Shown here: positions 1 through 9,086 of the stretch, one piece after another
Layout: every line of letters starts with the position of its first letter
Position numbering within the stretch: the stretch's first letter is position 1
Origin: Mycolicibacterium aurum
Lineage (GTDB): Bacteria; Actinomycetota; Actinomycetes; Mycobacteriales; Mycobacteriaceae
Assembly (NCBI GenBank): GCA_900078775.1
Contig: LT549889.1
Location: 1,116,001 to 1,180,000 of the forward strand
Length of the DNA: 64,000 nucleotides
Direction of reading: 5' to 3'
The notes under the pieces: generated by a model
Seen by the model: only the letters and a program-made list of their open reading frames with translations
What the model was told of the DNA's origin: nothing
Databases searched by the model: none
Program-made: the position numbers and the translations under genes

Positions 1-793
1 CGCCGTCCAGTCCGATTCGGACACCGAACCCGGCGGGGAGCAGGAACCGAAGAAGAAGCACGGCGCGCTGCGTGAAGGCGCCATCCTGGTCACCATCGCG
101 TTGGTTCTCTACTACGTGATGCTGACCTTCATCGCGCGGCCGTACCTGATCCCGTCGGAATCGATGGAGCCCACGCTGCACGGCTGCCCGGGCTGCGTCG
201 GCGACCGGATCATGGTCGACAAGCTGACGTATCGGTTCAGTGAGCCCGAGCCCGGGGACGTCGTGGTCTTCAAGGGCCCGCCGAACTGGAACATCGGCTA
301 CAAGTCGATCCGCTCGGACAATCCCGCGATCAAGTTCGTGCAGGACGCGCTGTCCTTCGTGGGCTTCGTCCCGCCCGACGAGAACGATCTGGTCAAGCGG
401 ATCATCGCGGTCGGCGGCCAGACCGTGCAGTGCCGGGCGGACACCGGGCTGACCGTCGACGGCAGGAAACTCGTCGAGCCGTATCTGGATCCGGTGACGA
501 TGAACGCCGATCCCGAGGTCTACCCGTGTCTGGGCAATGAGTTCGGCCCGGTGAAGGTTCCCGAGGACAAGCTGTGGGTGATGGGCGACAACCGCACGCA
601 CTCCGCCGACTCGCGGTCGCGCTGCACGAATCAGCCCGGCGACGCCCAGCGGGGCCTGCTGTGCACCGGTGACCCCGAGGCGGGCACCGTGCCGGTGGAC
701 AACGTGATCGGCAAGGCCCGGTTCATCGCCTGGCCGCCGTCGCGCTGGGGCGGTGTGAGCAGCGTGAACCCGCAGACGGCGACGGCCGATTAG
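1..793 (+). CDS. lepB: Signal peptidase I, 3' part (5' end outside window)
   Basis: Membrane-bound serine protease that removes signal peptides from exported proteins. The frame is open from base 2, so the start lies upstream of the window. A charged, Lys-rich cytoplasmic stretch precedes one transmembrane helix (about bases 80-135). The catalytic Ser of the SESMEP motif is encoded at 161-163 and the general-base Lys of [10 protein letters not shown] at 395-397. The box [12 protein letters not shown] is also present, as expected for the family. An insertion between the boxes is usual in mycobacterial LepB. It sits directly upstream of rnhB, as in M. tuberculosis (Rv2903c-Rv2902c). Function is well supported; only the N-terminus is missing. 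Confidence 0.95.
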   Translation, partial: AVQSDSDTEPGGEQEPKKKHGALREGAILVTIALVLYYVMLTFIARPYLIPSESMEPTLHGCPGCVGDRIMVDKLTYRFSEPEPGDVVVFKGPPNWNIGYKSIRSDNPAIKFVQDALSFVGFVPPDENDLVKRIIAVGGQTVQCRADTGLTVDGRKLVEPYLDPVTMNADPEVYPCLGNEFGPVKVPEDKLWVMGDNRTHSADSRSRCTNQPGDAQRGLLCTGDPEAGTVPVDNVIGKARFIAWPPSRWGGVSSVNPQTATAD

Positions 794-804
794 GAGTTCC
801 GGCG

Positions 805-1533
805 TTGCCGGCGAGTTGGCCCCCCAGAACAGTGATCCGCAGGTCGGGCCTGCGCACCCTGGAGTCCGCGCTGTACCGCAGCGGCCTCGGCCCGGTGGCC
901 GGGGTCGACGAGGTCGGTCGCGGGGCGTGCGCCGGCCCACTGGTGGTGGCCGCCTGCGTGCTCGGCCCGAACAGGCTGACAAGCCTTGCGGCCCTGGATG
1001 ATTCGAAGAAGCTCAGCGCAGTCGAACGGGAGCGGCTGTTCCCGTTGATCCGCCGCTACGCGCTGGCCTATCACGTTGTGTTCATCTCCTCGGAGGAGGT
1101 GGACCGCCGCGGCGTGCACCACGCCAACATCGAGGGCATGCGCCGCGCGGTGGCCGGGCTGTCGGTGCGGCCGGGCTACGTACTCTCCGACGGGTTCCGG
1201 GTCCCGGGACTGCCGATGCCCTCGCTGCCGGTCATCGGCGGTGACGCCGCGGCGGCCTGTATCGCCGCGGCCAGCGTGCTGGCCAAGGTGAGCCGGGACC
1301 GGCTGATGGTGGAGATGGACCGTGAATACCCCGGCTACCGTTTCGCCGAGCACAAGGGGTACATCACCCCGGTGCACACCGCGGCGCTGACCGAACTCGG
1401 GCCGTGCCAACAGCACCGGTATTCGTTCGTGAACGTGCGCCGGGTCGCGGGCCTGGCTGTGCCGCGGTTGGATGGCGAAGCGCTGTGCGGAATGATGGAG
1501 CACAACCTAGACGAAGGACAGCAGAGCAGATGA
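805..1533 (+). CDS. rnhB: Ribonuclease HII
   Basis: Cytoplasmic endonuclease that cuts the RNA strand of RNA/DNA hybrids and misincorporated ribonucleotides. The motif [13 protein letters not shown] at residues 33-45 carries the metal-binding Asp35 and Glu36; further family motifs are DDSKKLS and the late [20 protein letters not shown] block. The TTG start at 805 is chosen because AGGAG lies about 8 bases upstream at 792-796, inside the end of lepB. Predicted length is 242 residues, normal for actinobacterial RnhB. The stop codon overlaps the ATG of the next gene (ATGA), so the two are probably translationally coupled. Confidence 0.95.
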   Translation: MPASWPPRTVIRRSGLRTLESALYRSGLGPVAGVDEVGRGACAGPLVVAACVLGPNRLTSLAALDDSKKLSAVERERLFPLIRRYALAYHVVFISSEEVDRRGVHHANIEGMRRAVAGLSVRPGYVLSDGFRVPGLPMPSLPVIGGDAAAACIAAASVLAKVSRDRLMVEMDREYPGYRFAEHKGYITPVHTAALTELGPCQQHRYSFVNVRRVAGLAVPRLDGEALCGMMEHNLDEGQQSR

Positions 1534-1835
1534 GTGCCGAAGATCTCGAGAAGTACGAAACCGAGATGGAGCTCTCGCTGTATCGGGAGTACAAGGACAT
1601 CGTCGGGCAGTTCAGCTACGTGGTGGAGACCGAACGCCGGTTCTACCTGGCCAACAGCGTGGAGATGGTGCCCCGTAACGCCGACGGCGAGGTGTACTTC
1701 GAGCTGCGGCTGGCCGACGCCTGGGTGTGGGACATGTACCGACCGGCCCGCTTCGTCAAGCAGGTCCGGGTGATCACCTTCAAGGACGTCAACATCGAAG
1801 AGGTCGAGAAGCCCGAGCTGCGGCTGCCGGACTAA
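1530..1835 (+). CDS. DUF2469 family protein (Rv2901c-like)
   Basis: A small acidic protein of 101 residues, conserved in actinobacteria next to rnhB; function unknown. The ATG at 1530 overlaps the rnhB stop by four bases. The sequence begins [20 protein letters not shown], typical of DUF2469, and is rich in aromatic and acidic residues with no membrane segment or signal peptide. It is the last gene that matches the M. tuberculosis order on the left side of the window. Its stop overlaps the stop of the convergent hydrolase gene by four bases, so the accessory region begins immediately here. Confidence 0.9.
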   Translation: MSAEDLEKYETEMELSLYREYKDIVGQFSYVVETERRFYLANSVEMVPRNADGEVYFELRLADAWVWDMYRPARFVKQVRVITFKDVNIEEVEKPELRLPD

Positions 1836-2530
1836 CCGTCGCGCAGGTGTTCGTCGAAGAACGCGAACACCCGCTGCCAGGCGTCCTCGGCGACCGCCTC
1901 GTTGTACCCGAATCCGGTGACCCGCAGCAGTGACTGGGCGGGCAGCTGATTGGCGAAGCTGTGCCCGGCCCCCGGGTACACCTTGATGTCGGCGGCGATC
2001 CCGTGCGCCTCGACGGCCCTGTTCAACTTCGCCGGGGCACCGCGGCCGGCCGGGTCGCGGGCGCCGAAGCTGGCCACGATGGGGCAGGCACCGCGCAGCG
2101 TCTGCTCCAGATTCCTCGGCAGCGGCGTCCCGTAGAACGGTGCGGCCGCGCCGAAACCCGCCGGCGACATGACGAGCGCGAACTGTCCGCCCATGCAGAA
2201 CCCGGCGATGCCGACCGCGCCGGTGCAGTCCGGTCGGTCGCGCAGATGGTCGCGGGCCGCCGAGATGTCGTCGATGGCCGGCCCATGTTTGGTCAGCGCT
2301 GCCCGCATCACCTTGGTGACGCAGCGGGCCCACCCACCACGGGCGAACAGGTTCGGGGTGAGGGCCAGGAACCCGGCGCCGGCGATGCGCTCGGAGATGG
2401 CCTCCTTGTCCGGCTGGTAGCCGAAGGCGTCGTGCACCACCACCACCCCCGGCCACGGGCCGCTGCCCTCCGGGATGTCGAGCAGCGCGTCGATGGGCCC
2501 GGCCGGGGTCTCGAGTTCGATCGAGGGCAT
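1832..2530 (-). CDS. Dienelactone hydrolase family protein
   Basis: Alpha/beta hydrolase of 232 residues, likely cytosolic, expected to hydrolyse an ester or lactone. The dienelactone hydrolase triad is visible: Cys112 in GFCMGG, Asp159 in SFGARDPAG and His190 in PGAGHSF. An oxyanion-type segment VVVHDAFG is near residue 31. The ATG at 2530 lies about 33 bases from the divergent gene at 2564, leaving a very short shared promoter region. Substrate is unknown; cysteine as nucleophile favours dienelactone hydrolase over serine esterases. It is convergent with the DUF2469 gene. Confidence 0.85.
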   Translation of the reverse strand: MPSIELETPAGPIDALLDIPEGSGPWPGVVVVHDAFGYQPDKEAISERIAGAGFLALTPNLFARGGWARCVTKVMRAALTKHGPAIDDISAARDHLRDRPDCTGAVGIAGFCMGGQFALVMSPAGFGAAAPFYGTPLPRNLEQTLRGACPIVASFGARDPAGRGAPAKLNRAVEAHGIAADIKVYPGAGHSFANQLPAQSLLRVTGFGYNEAVAEDAWQRVFAFFDEHLRDG

Positions 2531-2563
2531 CTTTCAAATCTAGAGGCCGTAAGGTCACCTGTC

Positions 2564-3229
2564 GTGTCCGAATCCGTCGAACTGGCACCTCAGGTCGTCA
2601 CCGCGCTGCGGGAGCTGCGCGACGCCGGTGAGGTTCCGCTGCGCTGCAACAAGGGCCCGATCCGCACCGCCGTCGCCGCCGCCGTGCGGGCCCTCAACCA
2701 GGACAGTCTCGGGTCCACGGTTCGGCCGTGGCATCTGTCGGCGCTGCGCCGGCGCGCCGCCGAACTCGGCGCGTCAACCGGTGCGGTCGCGGTGCACCTC
2801 GACGAGGACGTGCTGGTCGCCGAGCTGGCGCCCAGCGGGGAGCGCATCGTGCTGTGCGGAGACGGCGACCACTGGCGGTTGGTGCGTTTCCTGGATCCGG
2901 GCGAGGCCGCCGAGGAGGTGCGCCTGGTCCCGGAGACCACCCGCGAGATCACCCTGGACGACTTCTCACCCGACGCGGTGCTGGCCGCGCTGGGCATCAC
3001 CCGGCCCGACGATGTGGAACTCGACGTCGAGTCCGCGAACCTGGGCCCGGGTGAGACCCGGACGGTGATGCGCTACCTGTTCACCGATGCGGGCCGATCG
3101 GTACTGGCCGAGCAGATCACCGAGGGCGCGACGCCGTTATGGCGGCAGCTGCGTGGTGTGTTGATCGACGGCGGGCGCGGCGCGCTGGTCACCGCGAACC
3201 GGGACGGCGCCCAGCTGATCATGGGTTGA
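2564..3229 (+). CDS. Conserved hypothetical protein
   Basis: A 221-residue protein that I do not recognise. The GTG at 2564 (start VSESVELAPQ) is preferred because the reading frame upstream runs antisense through the hydrolase gene and looks like a shadow. The N-terminal half is Arg/Ala-rich and predicted helical; the rest is acidic with no transmembrane segment, signal peptide or cysteine motif, so a cytosolic protein is likely. It ends 12 bases before the next gene's GTG and may be co-transcribed with it. Being a gene is supported by clean coding character and tight packing, not by a known family. Confidence 0.7.
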   Translation: MSESVELAPQVVTALRELRDAGEVPLRCNKGPIRTAVAAAVRALNQDSLGSTVRPWHLSALRRRAAELGASTGAVAVHLDEDVLVAELAPSGERIVLCGDGDHWRLVRFLDPGEAAEEVRLVPETTREITLDDFSPDAVLAALGITRPDDVELDVESANLGPGETRTVMRYLFTDAGRSVLAEQITEGATPLWRQLRGVLIDGGRGALVTANRDGAQLIMG

Positions 3230-3241
3230 TAGCTTGACCCG

Positions 3242-4441
3242 GTGACTGGTGAGGCGCAGGGGCCCCTGGCGGGCGTACGGATCATCGAGATATCGAGCTT
3301 CGTGGCGGTGCCCCTGGCGGGGATGACGCTGGCTCAACTGGGTGCGGACGTGATCCGCGTCGACCCGGTCGGCGGCGCCGCCGACTACAAACGCTGGCCG
3401 GTCACCGAGGACGGCGACAGCATCTACTGGGCCGGGCTCAACAAGGGCAAGCGGTCGGTGGCGGTGGACATGCGGGCCCCCGACGGCCAGGAATTGATCC
3501 GCGGGCTGATCGCCGACGCCGGGGTGCTGATCACCAATGTGGCCGGCCGGGCGTGGCACTCCTATGACGAGCTGGTCGGACTGCGCCCGGACCTGATCCA
3601 CGTCGAGATCTCCGGCCGCGCGGACGGTTCCACCGGCGTGGACTACACCGTCAACGCGGCGGTCGGGTTCCCGCTGGTGACCGGGCCCGCCAATCTGTCC
3701 ACCCCGGTCAACCACGTGCTGCCGGCCTGGGATGTGGCGTGCGGGCTGTACGCGGCGCTGGCGGTGTCCACCGCGGTCCGCCACCGCGAGCTCACCGGCA
3801 CCGGCCAGCGAATCGCCATCCCACTGGAGAACGTCGCCCTGGCCACTGCGGGCAATCTGAGCTTCCTGACCGAGGTGATGGTCGGCGGCACCGAGCGCCA
3901 GCGCATCGGGAACTCGCTGTACGGCCAGTACGGGCAGAACTTCACCAGCCGCGACGGGGTGGTGTTCATGCTGGTCGCCCTCACCGGCCGGCACTTCCGC
4001 GATCTCACCGAGCTGACCGGCACCGCCAAAGCCGTTGCCGCCCTGGGCGAGGCGCTGGGCGCGGACTTCACCGACGAGGGCGACCGGTACCGGCACCGCG
4101 ACGCCCTCACCGGCCTGTTCACCCTGTGGTTTTCCGAACGCGACGCCGAGGAGGTGAGCGCCGCACTGGCGCAGACCTCGGTGCTGTGGGAGCGCTACCG
4201 CAGCTTCGCCGAGGTGGCCGCGGACGCGCGGGTGACCGCCAACCCGCTGTTCACCGAGCTGGACCAGCCGCGGATCGGGCAGTACCTGGCGCCCGGGCTG
4301 CCGATCTCGATCGACGGCGATTATCCGGCGGCGGTCCCGGCACCCGCACTCGGCGACCACACCGCGCAGGTGCTGGCCGACCGGCTGGGCCTCAGCGCCG
4401 ACGAGATCGACCGGCTGACCGGGTCCGGCACCGTAGCATGA
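3242..4441 (+). CDS. CaiB/BaiF family III CoA-transferase
   Basis: Predicted to move CoA between acyl groups (or to racemise 2-methylacyl-CoA, an activity of the same fold). The 399-residue protein starts with the typical PLAGVRIIEISSFVAVPLAG segment and AQLGADVIRVDP. The conserved catalytic Asp is probably Asp164 in PAWDVACGLYAA. GTG start at 3242. Its stop overlaps the ATG of the thioesterase gene (ATGA), indicating a two-gene unit handling CoA esters. Members differ widely in substrate, so the acyl donor and acceptor cannot be named. Confidence 0.9.
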   Translation: MTGEAQGPLAGVRIIEISSFVAVPLAGMTLAQLGADVIRVDPVGGAADYKRWPVTEDGDSIYWAGLNKGKRSVAVDMRAPDGQELIRGLIADAGVLITNVAGRAWHSYDELVGLRPDLIHVEISGRADGSTGVDYTVNAAVGFPLVTGPANLSTPVNHVLPAWDVACGLYAALAVSTAVRHRELTGTGQRIAIPLENVALATAGNLSFLTEVMVGGTERQRIGNSLYGQYGQNFTSRDGVVFMLVALTGRHFRDLTELTGTAKAVAALGEALGADFTDEGDRYRHRDALTGLFTLWFSERDAEEVSAALAQTSVLWERYRSFAEVAADARVTANPLFTELDQPRIGQYLAPGLPISIDGDYPAAVPAPALGDHTAQVLADRLGLSADEIDRLTGSGTVA

Positions 4442-5235
4442 GCGAGCTGCTGGACCTGCTGACCCTGACCCCCGACGGTGCGGACGCCTGGGTGGGGCCC
4501 GGCGCCGGACCGGTCGGCAAGCGCTCCTTCGGTGGGCTGTTCGCCGCCCAGAGCCTGGCCGCGGCCTGCCGCACCGTCGACGCCGACAAGCGGCCCACCA
4601 ACATGCATCTGCAGTTCCTGCGTGGCGGGGAGGCCGGGGACAGCGCCGACTACCGGGTGCAGCGTGTCTACGACGGGCGTACCGCGGCCGTGCGCCGGGT
4701 GGAGACCCGCCAGCACGGGCGGCTGCTCAACACCGCCACGGTGTCGTTCTCCGCGCCGCTGGCCGGGCCCGAACACGGCACCCGGCCCTCGATGCCGGCC
4801 CATCCGGACACCCTGGAACAGACCGGCCCGCCGGGCCCGGCGCCGTCACTGCCGCTGGGCGAACTCGACATCCGCATCGAGGACGACCGCGGCGGCGGGG
4901 AGTTCGTGCGCCGGATGTGGTGGCGCACCCGATTCGATCTGCCCGCGGACCCGTTGCTGCACACCGTGGTGGCGGTGTACGTCACCGACCTGTACGGCAT
5001 CGATCCGATCCTGCAGGTGCACGGCCACGCGATGGCCGCCCGCACGCACCGCGGCGGGACCACCGACTCGTCGATCTGGTTTCACCAGCCGCTGCGGGCC
5101 GATCAGTGGAATCTGCTGGAGTCGCGCTCCCCGGCGGCGGCCGGCGGCCGCGGCGTGGTCACCGCGTCGCTGGTCCGCGAAGACGGGGTGATCGCCGCGA
5201 CTCTCGTCCAGGAGGGCCTGGCCGCCGACCGTTGA
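4438..5235 (+). CDS. Acyl-CoA thioesterase, TesB-like double hot-dog
   Basis: Predicted to hydrolyse acyl-CoA to free acid and CoA. The 265-residue length and two tandem hot-dog halves fit the TesB/acyl-CoA thioesterase II group: the first half carries GGLFAAQSLAAACRTV and NMHLQFLRGG, the second the DSSIWFHQPLRADQWNLLE segment typical of the C-terminal hot-dog. The ATG at 4438 overlaps the CoA-transferase stop by four bases. The 3' end lies antisense over the last 133 bases of the convergent ligase-acyltransferase gene, an unusually long tail-to-tail overlap. Confidence 0.88.
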   Translation: MSELLDLLTLTPDGADAWVGPGAGPVGKRSFGGLFAAQSLAAACRTVDADKRPTNMHLQFLRGGEAGDSADYRVQRVYDGRTAAVRRVETRQHGRLLNTATVSFSAPLAGPEHGTRPSMPAHPDTLEQTGPPGPAPSLPLGELDIRIEDDRGGGEFVRRMWWRTRFDLPADPLLHTVVAVYVTDLYGIDPILQVHGHAMAARTHRGGTTDSSIWFHQPLRADQWNLLESRSPAAAGGRGVVTASLVREDGVIAATLVQEGLAADR

Positions 5236-7694
5236 CGGATCCGGCGGCGCAGCGCCGTCATCAGGTAGGTCAGCGCGATGCCGACCAGCAGGGCGGCGGT
5301 CACCCCGGCGACGCGGTGCTCCCCGAACAGCGGGTACACCTGGTAGTGGGTCAGGTAGGTGTACAGCGAGGCCTCCGCCAGCACGGCCGCGGCCGCGCTC
5401 ACCGGTGCGGGGCAGCGGATCGCCGGCACCCAGATCAGCAGGGCGAGCCCGCCGAACACCAGCATCTCGCGGACCGTGTTGTGGCCGAAGTAGCCGTGCA
5501 GGGCGACCGCCAGCACGCACGTGATCGCGGCGCGCTGCCAGAACGTGGTGGCCTTGGATACCGCCCAGCCCGCCGCGAAGAACCAGAACGCCAGCATGGT
5601 GAACATGGCGTCGCGCACCGGGTACGGGCCGAAAACCTGGTAGCGCAGCGCCAGTCCGAGCACCAGGAAGGCGATCGCGAAGGTGAACGGGTGACGGCGC
5701 TCGGTGCGGTCCATCCCGGGCAGCCACAACAGGCAGGCCAGCGCCACCAGGATCCACACCAGCACCTCGATGAACCACAGCCGGCCCGAGGTCATGCTGT
5801 CCGGGGGCCCGAGGAACTTGTCGGCCAGCAGCAGGTTGGTCAGGTGGTAGTGGTCGGTGAACAACAACGTCCACGCCACCCATGCCACGGTGGGCGCCGC
5901 GATCCAGCCGATCGTGGTGCGCAGGTGCCGGATCCGTTCCCGGCGGGGGACGGCGGTCAGGCAGAACCGGCCGAAGTTGTAGCCGGCGACACCGAGCAGG
6001 ATGTGCGCCCCGCCCCACATCTGGAACAGTTCGGCATGCGAGCCGACGATGAGCACGATCGCCGCGGCCCGCAACGCGACGCTGGTCTCCAGGGTGGTGC
6101 CCCAGCGTCGCATCGGGGCGCCGAGGCCCTCCAACTCGCGCAGCGAGAGCTGCTGCCACTGGGAAGGGAGTGTTCCCAACGCCTTCTCCAGCCGCACCGA
6201 CATGGACACATAGGTCAGCGAGTTGCCGCCCAGGTCGACGAAACTGGCATCGGGGTCGATGGTGTCGGGGTCCAGGTGCAGCACGTCGGCGAACACCTCC
6301 CGCAACTGGATCCCGGCCTGGACCTGTGGGGCCAGCGCCCGCACCGCCGGGTAGTCCGGCTTGCCCGACGGCAGCATCGGCAACTCGTCGACGGTCACCG
6401 CCCGCACCGACCCGCCGGGTACCCCGGTGATGTCGGTGACCGCATCGCGTACCGCGGCGGCCGGGTGCGTGGCGGCGACGACCAGGGTCTCCTCATCGGC
6501 CGCGCACAGGGCGGCGATGCCGCGGCTGCGCAGTTCGGTCTCCACCCGGGCCAGGTCGATGCGCAGGCCGAACATCTTGACGAACCGGTTGGCCCGGCCG
6601 ACCACCTCGAAGAGTCCGTCCGGACCGCGCCGGGCCAGATCCCCGGTGCGCAGTTCGCCGGCCGCGGCCGGCAGTGCCAGGTCGGCGAGGTTGTGGGCGT
6701 AGCCCATCATCACGTTCGGTCCGCTGTAGACGAGTTCACCGACATCGCCCTCACCGTCGTGCTGATCTCCCGTCGCTTCGCTCGCCCAGGAAAGATCGAT
6801 GCGCAGTTCACCGCCGGGGATGGCGCGCCCGATCGCGTTGGGCCGGGTCGCGGCCAGTTCCGGCGGCAGGTACGCCATCCGGGCGGTTGCCTCGGTGGCG
6901 CCGTACATGACGAAAAGCCGCCATCCGCGTTGTCGTCCCAACGTGGCGTACTGCTGCACCCGCTGTGGCGCCAGCTTGCCGCCGGCCTGGGTGACGTAGC
7001 GCAGATGCGGCAGCGACATCTCGGCGAAGCCGATCCGGTCCAGCAGATCGAATGTGTAGGGCACCCCGGCGAACGAGGTACCGCGGTGCCGGCGGAACAG
7101 CTCCCAGAAGTCCTCGTCGATGACCGACAGGTCGGTGAGGATCAGCGCCGCGCCGGACAGCAGGTGGCTGTGGATCACCGACAGTCCGTAGCAGTAGGAC
7201 ATGGGTAATGTGGTTGCTGCGCAGTCGGTTTCGTCGATGCCCAGATACTCGGCGATGGAGCGGGCGTTGGCCAGCAGATTGGCCGCCGACAGCCGGACCA
7301 GTTTGGGTGAACCGGTGCTGCCAGAGGTGGACATCAGCAGCGCGAGGTCGGGATGCAACTGGTGCCCGCCCGGCCCGCGGTGCTCGATCCCGGCCGCGTC
7401 GATCACCACATCGGGACGGTAGGTGCCCAGCAGATCGGTGTGGTCGCTGCCCGGGGGTGCGGGCAGCACGACGTGCCCGGCGGCCAGCGCACCGAGATAG
7501 TGCACCAGCGTGCTGACGTCGTTGCGGGTTTCCAGCAGCACCAGTCGCCGGTCGCCGCCGAGATCCTCGGTGGCGACACGATGCACCCGGTCGGCCAGCT
7601 CACGGTAGGTCAGGGTCGCCTCGGCGGTGTGCACCGCCGGGCGGGCACCGAAACGGCGCAGGTGAGCGACGAGATCGCGGCGGAGCGGATTCAC
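5103..7694 (-). CDS. Adenylation-carrier-acyltransferase fusion protein
   Basis: An 863-residue protein with three modules. Residues 1-455 are an AMP-forming adenylation domain: STSGSTGSPK at 122-131, YGATEAT at 264-270, RTGDL at 349-353 and the C-terminal Lys445 in LPSGKPDY. Residues about 462-535 form a carrier domain with the phosphopantetheine Ser492 in DLGGNSLTY. Residues about 540-815 form a multi-spanning membrane acyltransferase of the OafA/acyltransferase-3 type. The layout suggests activation of a carboxylic or amino acid, loading onto the carrier, and transfer to an acceptor at or across the membrane, much as separate Dlt proteins do. GTG start at 7694. The C-terminal tail reads antisense to the thioesterase gene. 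Substrate and acceptor are unknown. Confidence 0.85.
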   Translation of the reverse strand: MNPLRRDLVAHLRRFGARPAVHTAEATLTYRELADRVHRVATEDLGGDRRLVLLETRNDVSTLVHYLGALAAGHVVLPAPPGSDHTDLLGTYRPDVVIDAAGIEHRGPGGHQLHPDLALLMSTSGSTGSPKLVRLSAANLLANARSIAEYLGIDETDCAATTLPMSYCYGLSVIHSHLLSGAALILTDLSVIDEDFWELFRRHRGTSFAGVPYTFDLLDRIGFAEMSLPHLRYVTQAGGKLAPQRVQQYATLGRQRGWRLFVMYGATEATARMAYLPPELAATRPNAIGRAIPGGELRIDLSWASEATGDQHDGEGDVGELVYSGPNVMMGYAHNLADLALPAAAGELRTGDLARRGPDGLFEVVGRANRFVKMFGLRIDLARVETELRSRGIAALCAADEETLVVAATHPAAAVRDAVTDITGVPGGSVRAVTVDELPMLPSGKPDYPAVRALAPQVQAGIQLREVFADVLHLDPDTIDPDASFVDLGGNSLTYVSMSVRLEKALGTLPSQWQQLSLRELEGLGAPMRRWGTTLETSVALRAAAIVLIVGSHAELFQMWGGAHILLGVAGYNFGRFCLTAVPRRERIRHLRTTIGWIAAPTVAWVAWTLLFTDHYHLTNLLLADKFLGPPDSMTSGRLWFIEVLVWILVALACLLWLPGMDRTERRHPFTFAIAFLVLGLALRYQVFGPYPVRDAMFTMLAFWFFAAGWAVSKATTFWQRAAITCVLAVALHGYFGHNTVREMLVFGGLALLIWVPAIRCPAPVSAAAAVLAEASLYTYLTHYQVYPLFGEHRVAGVTAALLVGIALTYLMTALRRRIRQRSAARPSWTRVAAITPSSRTSDAVTTPRPPAAAGERDSSRFH

Positions 7695-7838
7695 TGCGGC
7701 CCCGGCCGCGCGGTCACGGACCCGGAGGCCCTGCCGCGGATCGCGGATACCGCGGGGGAGTCAACCGGCTGAAACATGCTGTTCGGCAGTCTATCGGAGT
7801 CGGCGATCCTCCATCTTCCGCACCGTCGGCGCGGGTGG

Positions 7839-8966
7839 TCAGGACGCCACGCGCGCCTGCACCGACCGGCACAGCAGCTCGCGGTGGTGCGCGGAGTCCC
7901 CGGCCAGCAGCGCGTTCACCCGCGCCCGGCGGATGTAGAGGTGCAGGTCGTGCTCCCAGGTGAAGCCGATGCCGCCGTGCAGCTGCAGCGCATTGCCGGC
8001 GATGCGGCCGATCGCGTCGGACACGTAGACCTTGGCCACGCTGGTCGCGTGCGCGGCGTCGGCCTGATCGCTGTCCAGGGCCATCGCCGCGTAGTAGGTC
8101 GCCGCGGTGCAGGCCTGCACCCAGATCCGGATATCCGCGCACTGATGCTTGACGGCCTGAAAGCTGCCCACCGGGCGGCCGAACTGGACGCGGTCCTTGA
8201 CGTAGTCCACGGTCATCGCCAGCATGCGCTCGCCGATGCCGACCAGCTCGGCGCACAGCAGCACGGTGTGCAACCGCATCGTCGCGGCCAGTGAGTCCCG
8301 GGCGGACCGGCCGGTGGCGAAGGCCGCATCGGCGCCCACGGCGACCTCGTCGAAGGTGACATCGCAGTAGCTGCGGGTCACATCAAGCGTCTGCTGCCGG
8401 TTGATGTGCACGCCGGCGGCGTCGGTGGGCACCACGAACCGGGCCGGTTCGTCGTCCAGCAGCGCGTCGACGATCATGAACCCGGCCGTATCCGCGTCCT
8501 GCACAGTCACTTTGGATCCGCTGATCCGGTAACCGGTACCGTCGAACCGGGCCCGGGTGCCGATGCCGCTGACCGACCACGGCTGCCCGTACTCGGCGAA
8601 CGCCCAGGTCGCGGTGACCGTTCCCGCGGCGATGGCTGCCACCAGTTCCGAGTTCCGTTCCCCGGTGCCGTGGCCGAGCGCAGCGGCGGCGACCACGGTC
8701 GGGATGAACGGAGTGGCCGCCAGGCTGCGGCCGAGTTCGACGGCGACCAGCGCCAGGTCCACGCAGAGCTGGCCCAGGCCGCCGTTCTCCTCGGCGATGG
8801 CCAGGGCCGGCCAGCCGAGTTCGGTGCCGCGCCGCCACAACTCGGCGTCCACCCGGGTGCCGCCGTCGATCAGAGTCCGCGCGTTGCCGGTCGCCGATCT
8901 GCTCGTGAGCAGTGCGCGGGTGGAGTCGACGAGGCCGCGCTGTTCGTCGGTGAGCTCGAAATTCAC
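7839..8966 (-). CDS. Acyl-CoA dehydrogenase family protein (FadE)
   Basis: FAD-dependent alpha,beta-dehydrogenation of an acyl-CoA, probably as one half of a heteromer. The 375-residue protein has the acyl-CoA dehydrogenase fold: an N-terminal helical part with LGWPALAIAEENGGLG, a central barrel, and a C-terminal DRVQFGRPVGSFQAVKH and LHGGIGFTWEHDLHLY segment. The latter wording is usual in the partner subunit of paired mycobacterial FadE enzymes. The GTG at 8966 is chosen because AAGGAG sits just upstream on this strand (near 8973-8978); a much longer upstream frame is only a shadow of the divergent gene. It is divergent from another acyl-CoA dehydrogenase, with operator site A between them. 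Confidence 0.9.
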   Translation of the reverse strand: MNFELTDEQRGLVDSTRALLTSRSATGNARTLIDGGTRVDAELWRRGTELGWPALAIAEENGGLGQLCVDLALVAVELGRSLAATPFIPTVVAAAALGHGTGERNSELVAAIAAGTVTATWAFAEYGQPWSVSGIGTRARFDGTGYRISGSKVTVQDADTAGFMIVDALLDDEPARFVVPTDAAGVHINRQQTLDVTRSYCDVTFDEVAVGADAAFATGRSARDSLAATMRLHTVLLCAELVGIGERMLAMTVDYVKDRVQFGRPVGSFQAVKHQCADIRIWVQACTAATYYAAMALDSDQADAAHATSVAKVYVSDAIGRIAGNALQLHGGIGFTWEHDLHLYIRRARVNALLAGDSAHHRELLCRSVQARVAS

Positions 8967-9031
8967 CAGCTGCTCCTTTTGCCGGAATCCGGTCTTCGGG
9001 GACGGGCATTGCAATATCCGCCCCCAAGATA

Positions 9032-9041
9032 CAGGATACTG
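9032..9041. promoter_or_regulatory. Shared operator motif, site A
   Basis: CAGGATACTG followed by ATTAAGG, an imperfect palindrome with ideal form CAGTATACTG. It lies in the 120-base gap between the divergent acyl-CoA dehydrogenase genes; the rightward gene leads into the mce operon. On the minus strand it contains TATCCT, a fit to the mycobacterial -10 form TANNNT. Six similar sites occur at other promoters of this window. Confidence 0.65.
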
Positions 9042-9086
9042 ATTAAGGTAAATCTGGTTCCGTCGACGTGGATAGGGGAGGGTGCC

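Noticed and set aside
1961..2563. A plus-strand frame fused upstream of the hypothetical gene at 2564
   Set aside because: It lies antisense to the dienelactone hydrolase-like gene, which has a complete catalytic triad.
5236..5252. GC-rich inverted repeats at convergent gene ends as intrinsic terminators
   Set aside because: No stem followed by a T run is visible; convergent genes overlap and high GC makes chance stems common.
4917..7208. A 763-codon open frame on the plus strand opposite the ligase-acyltransferase fusion
   Set aside because: Low-complexity Arg/Gln/His-rich product typical of antisense frames in high-GC DNA; the minus-strand frame has full adenylation, carrier and acyltransferase motifs.
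7695..7838. A copy of the shared operator motif in the gap between the fusion gene and the first acyl-CoA dehydrogenase
   Set aside because: The best candidate (CAGTCTATCG) lacks the ACTG half-site, so the fusion gene is not counted in the regulon.
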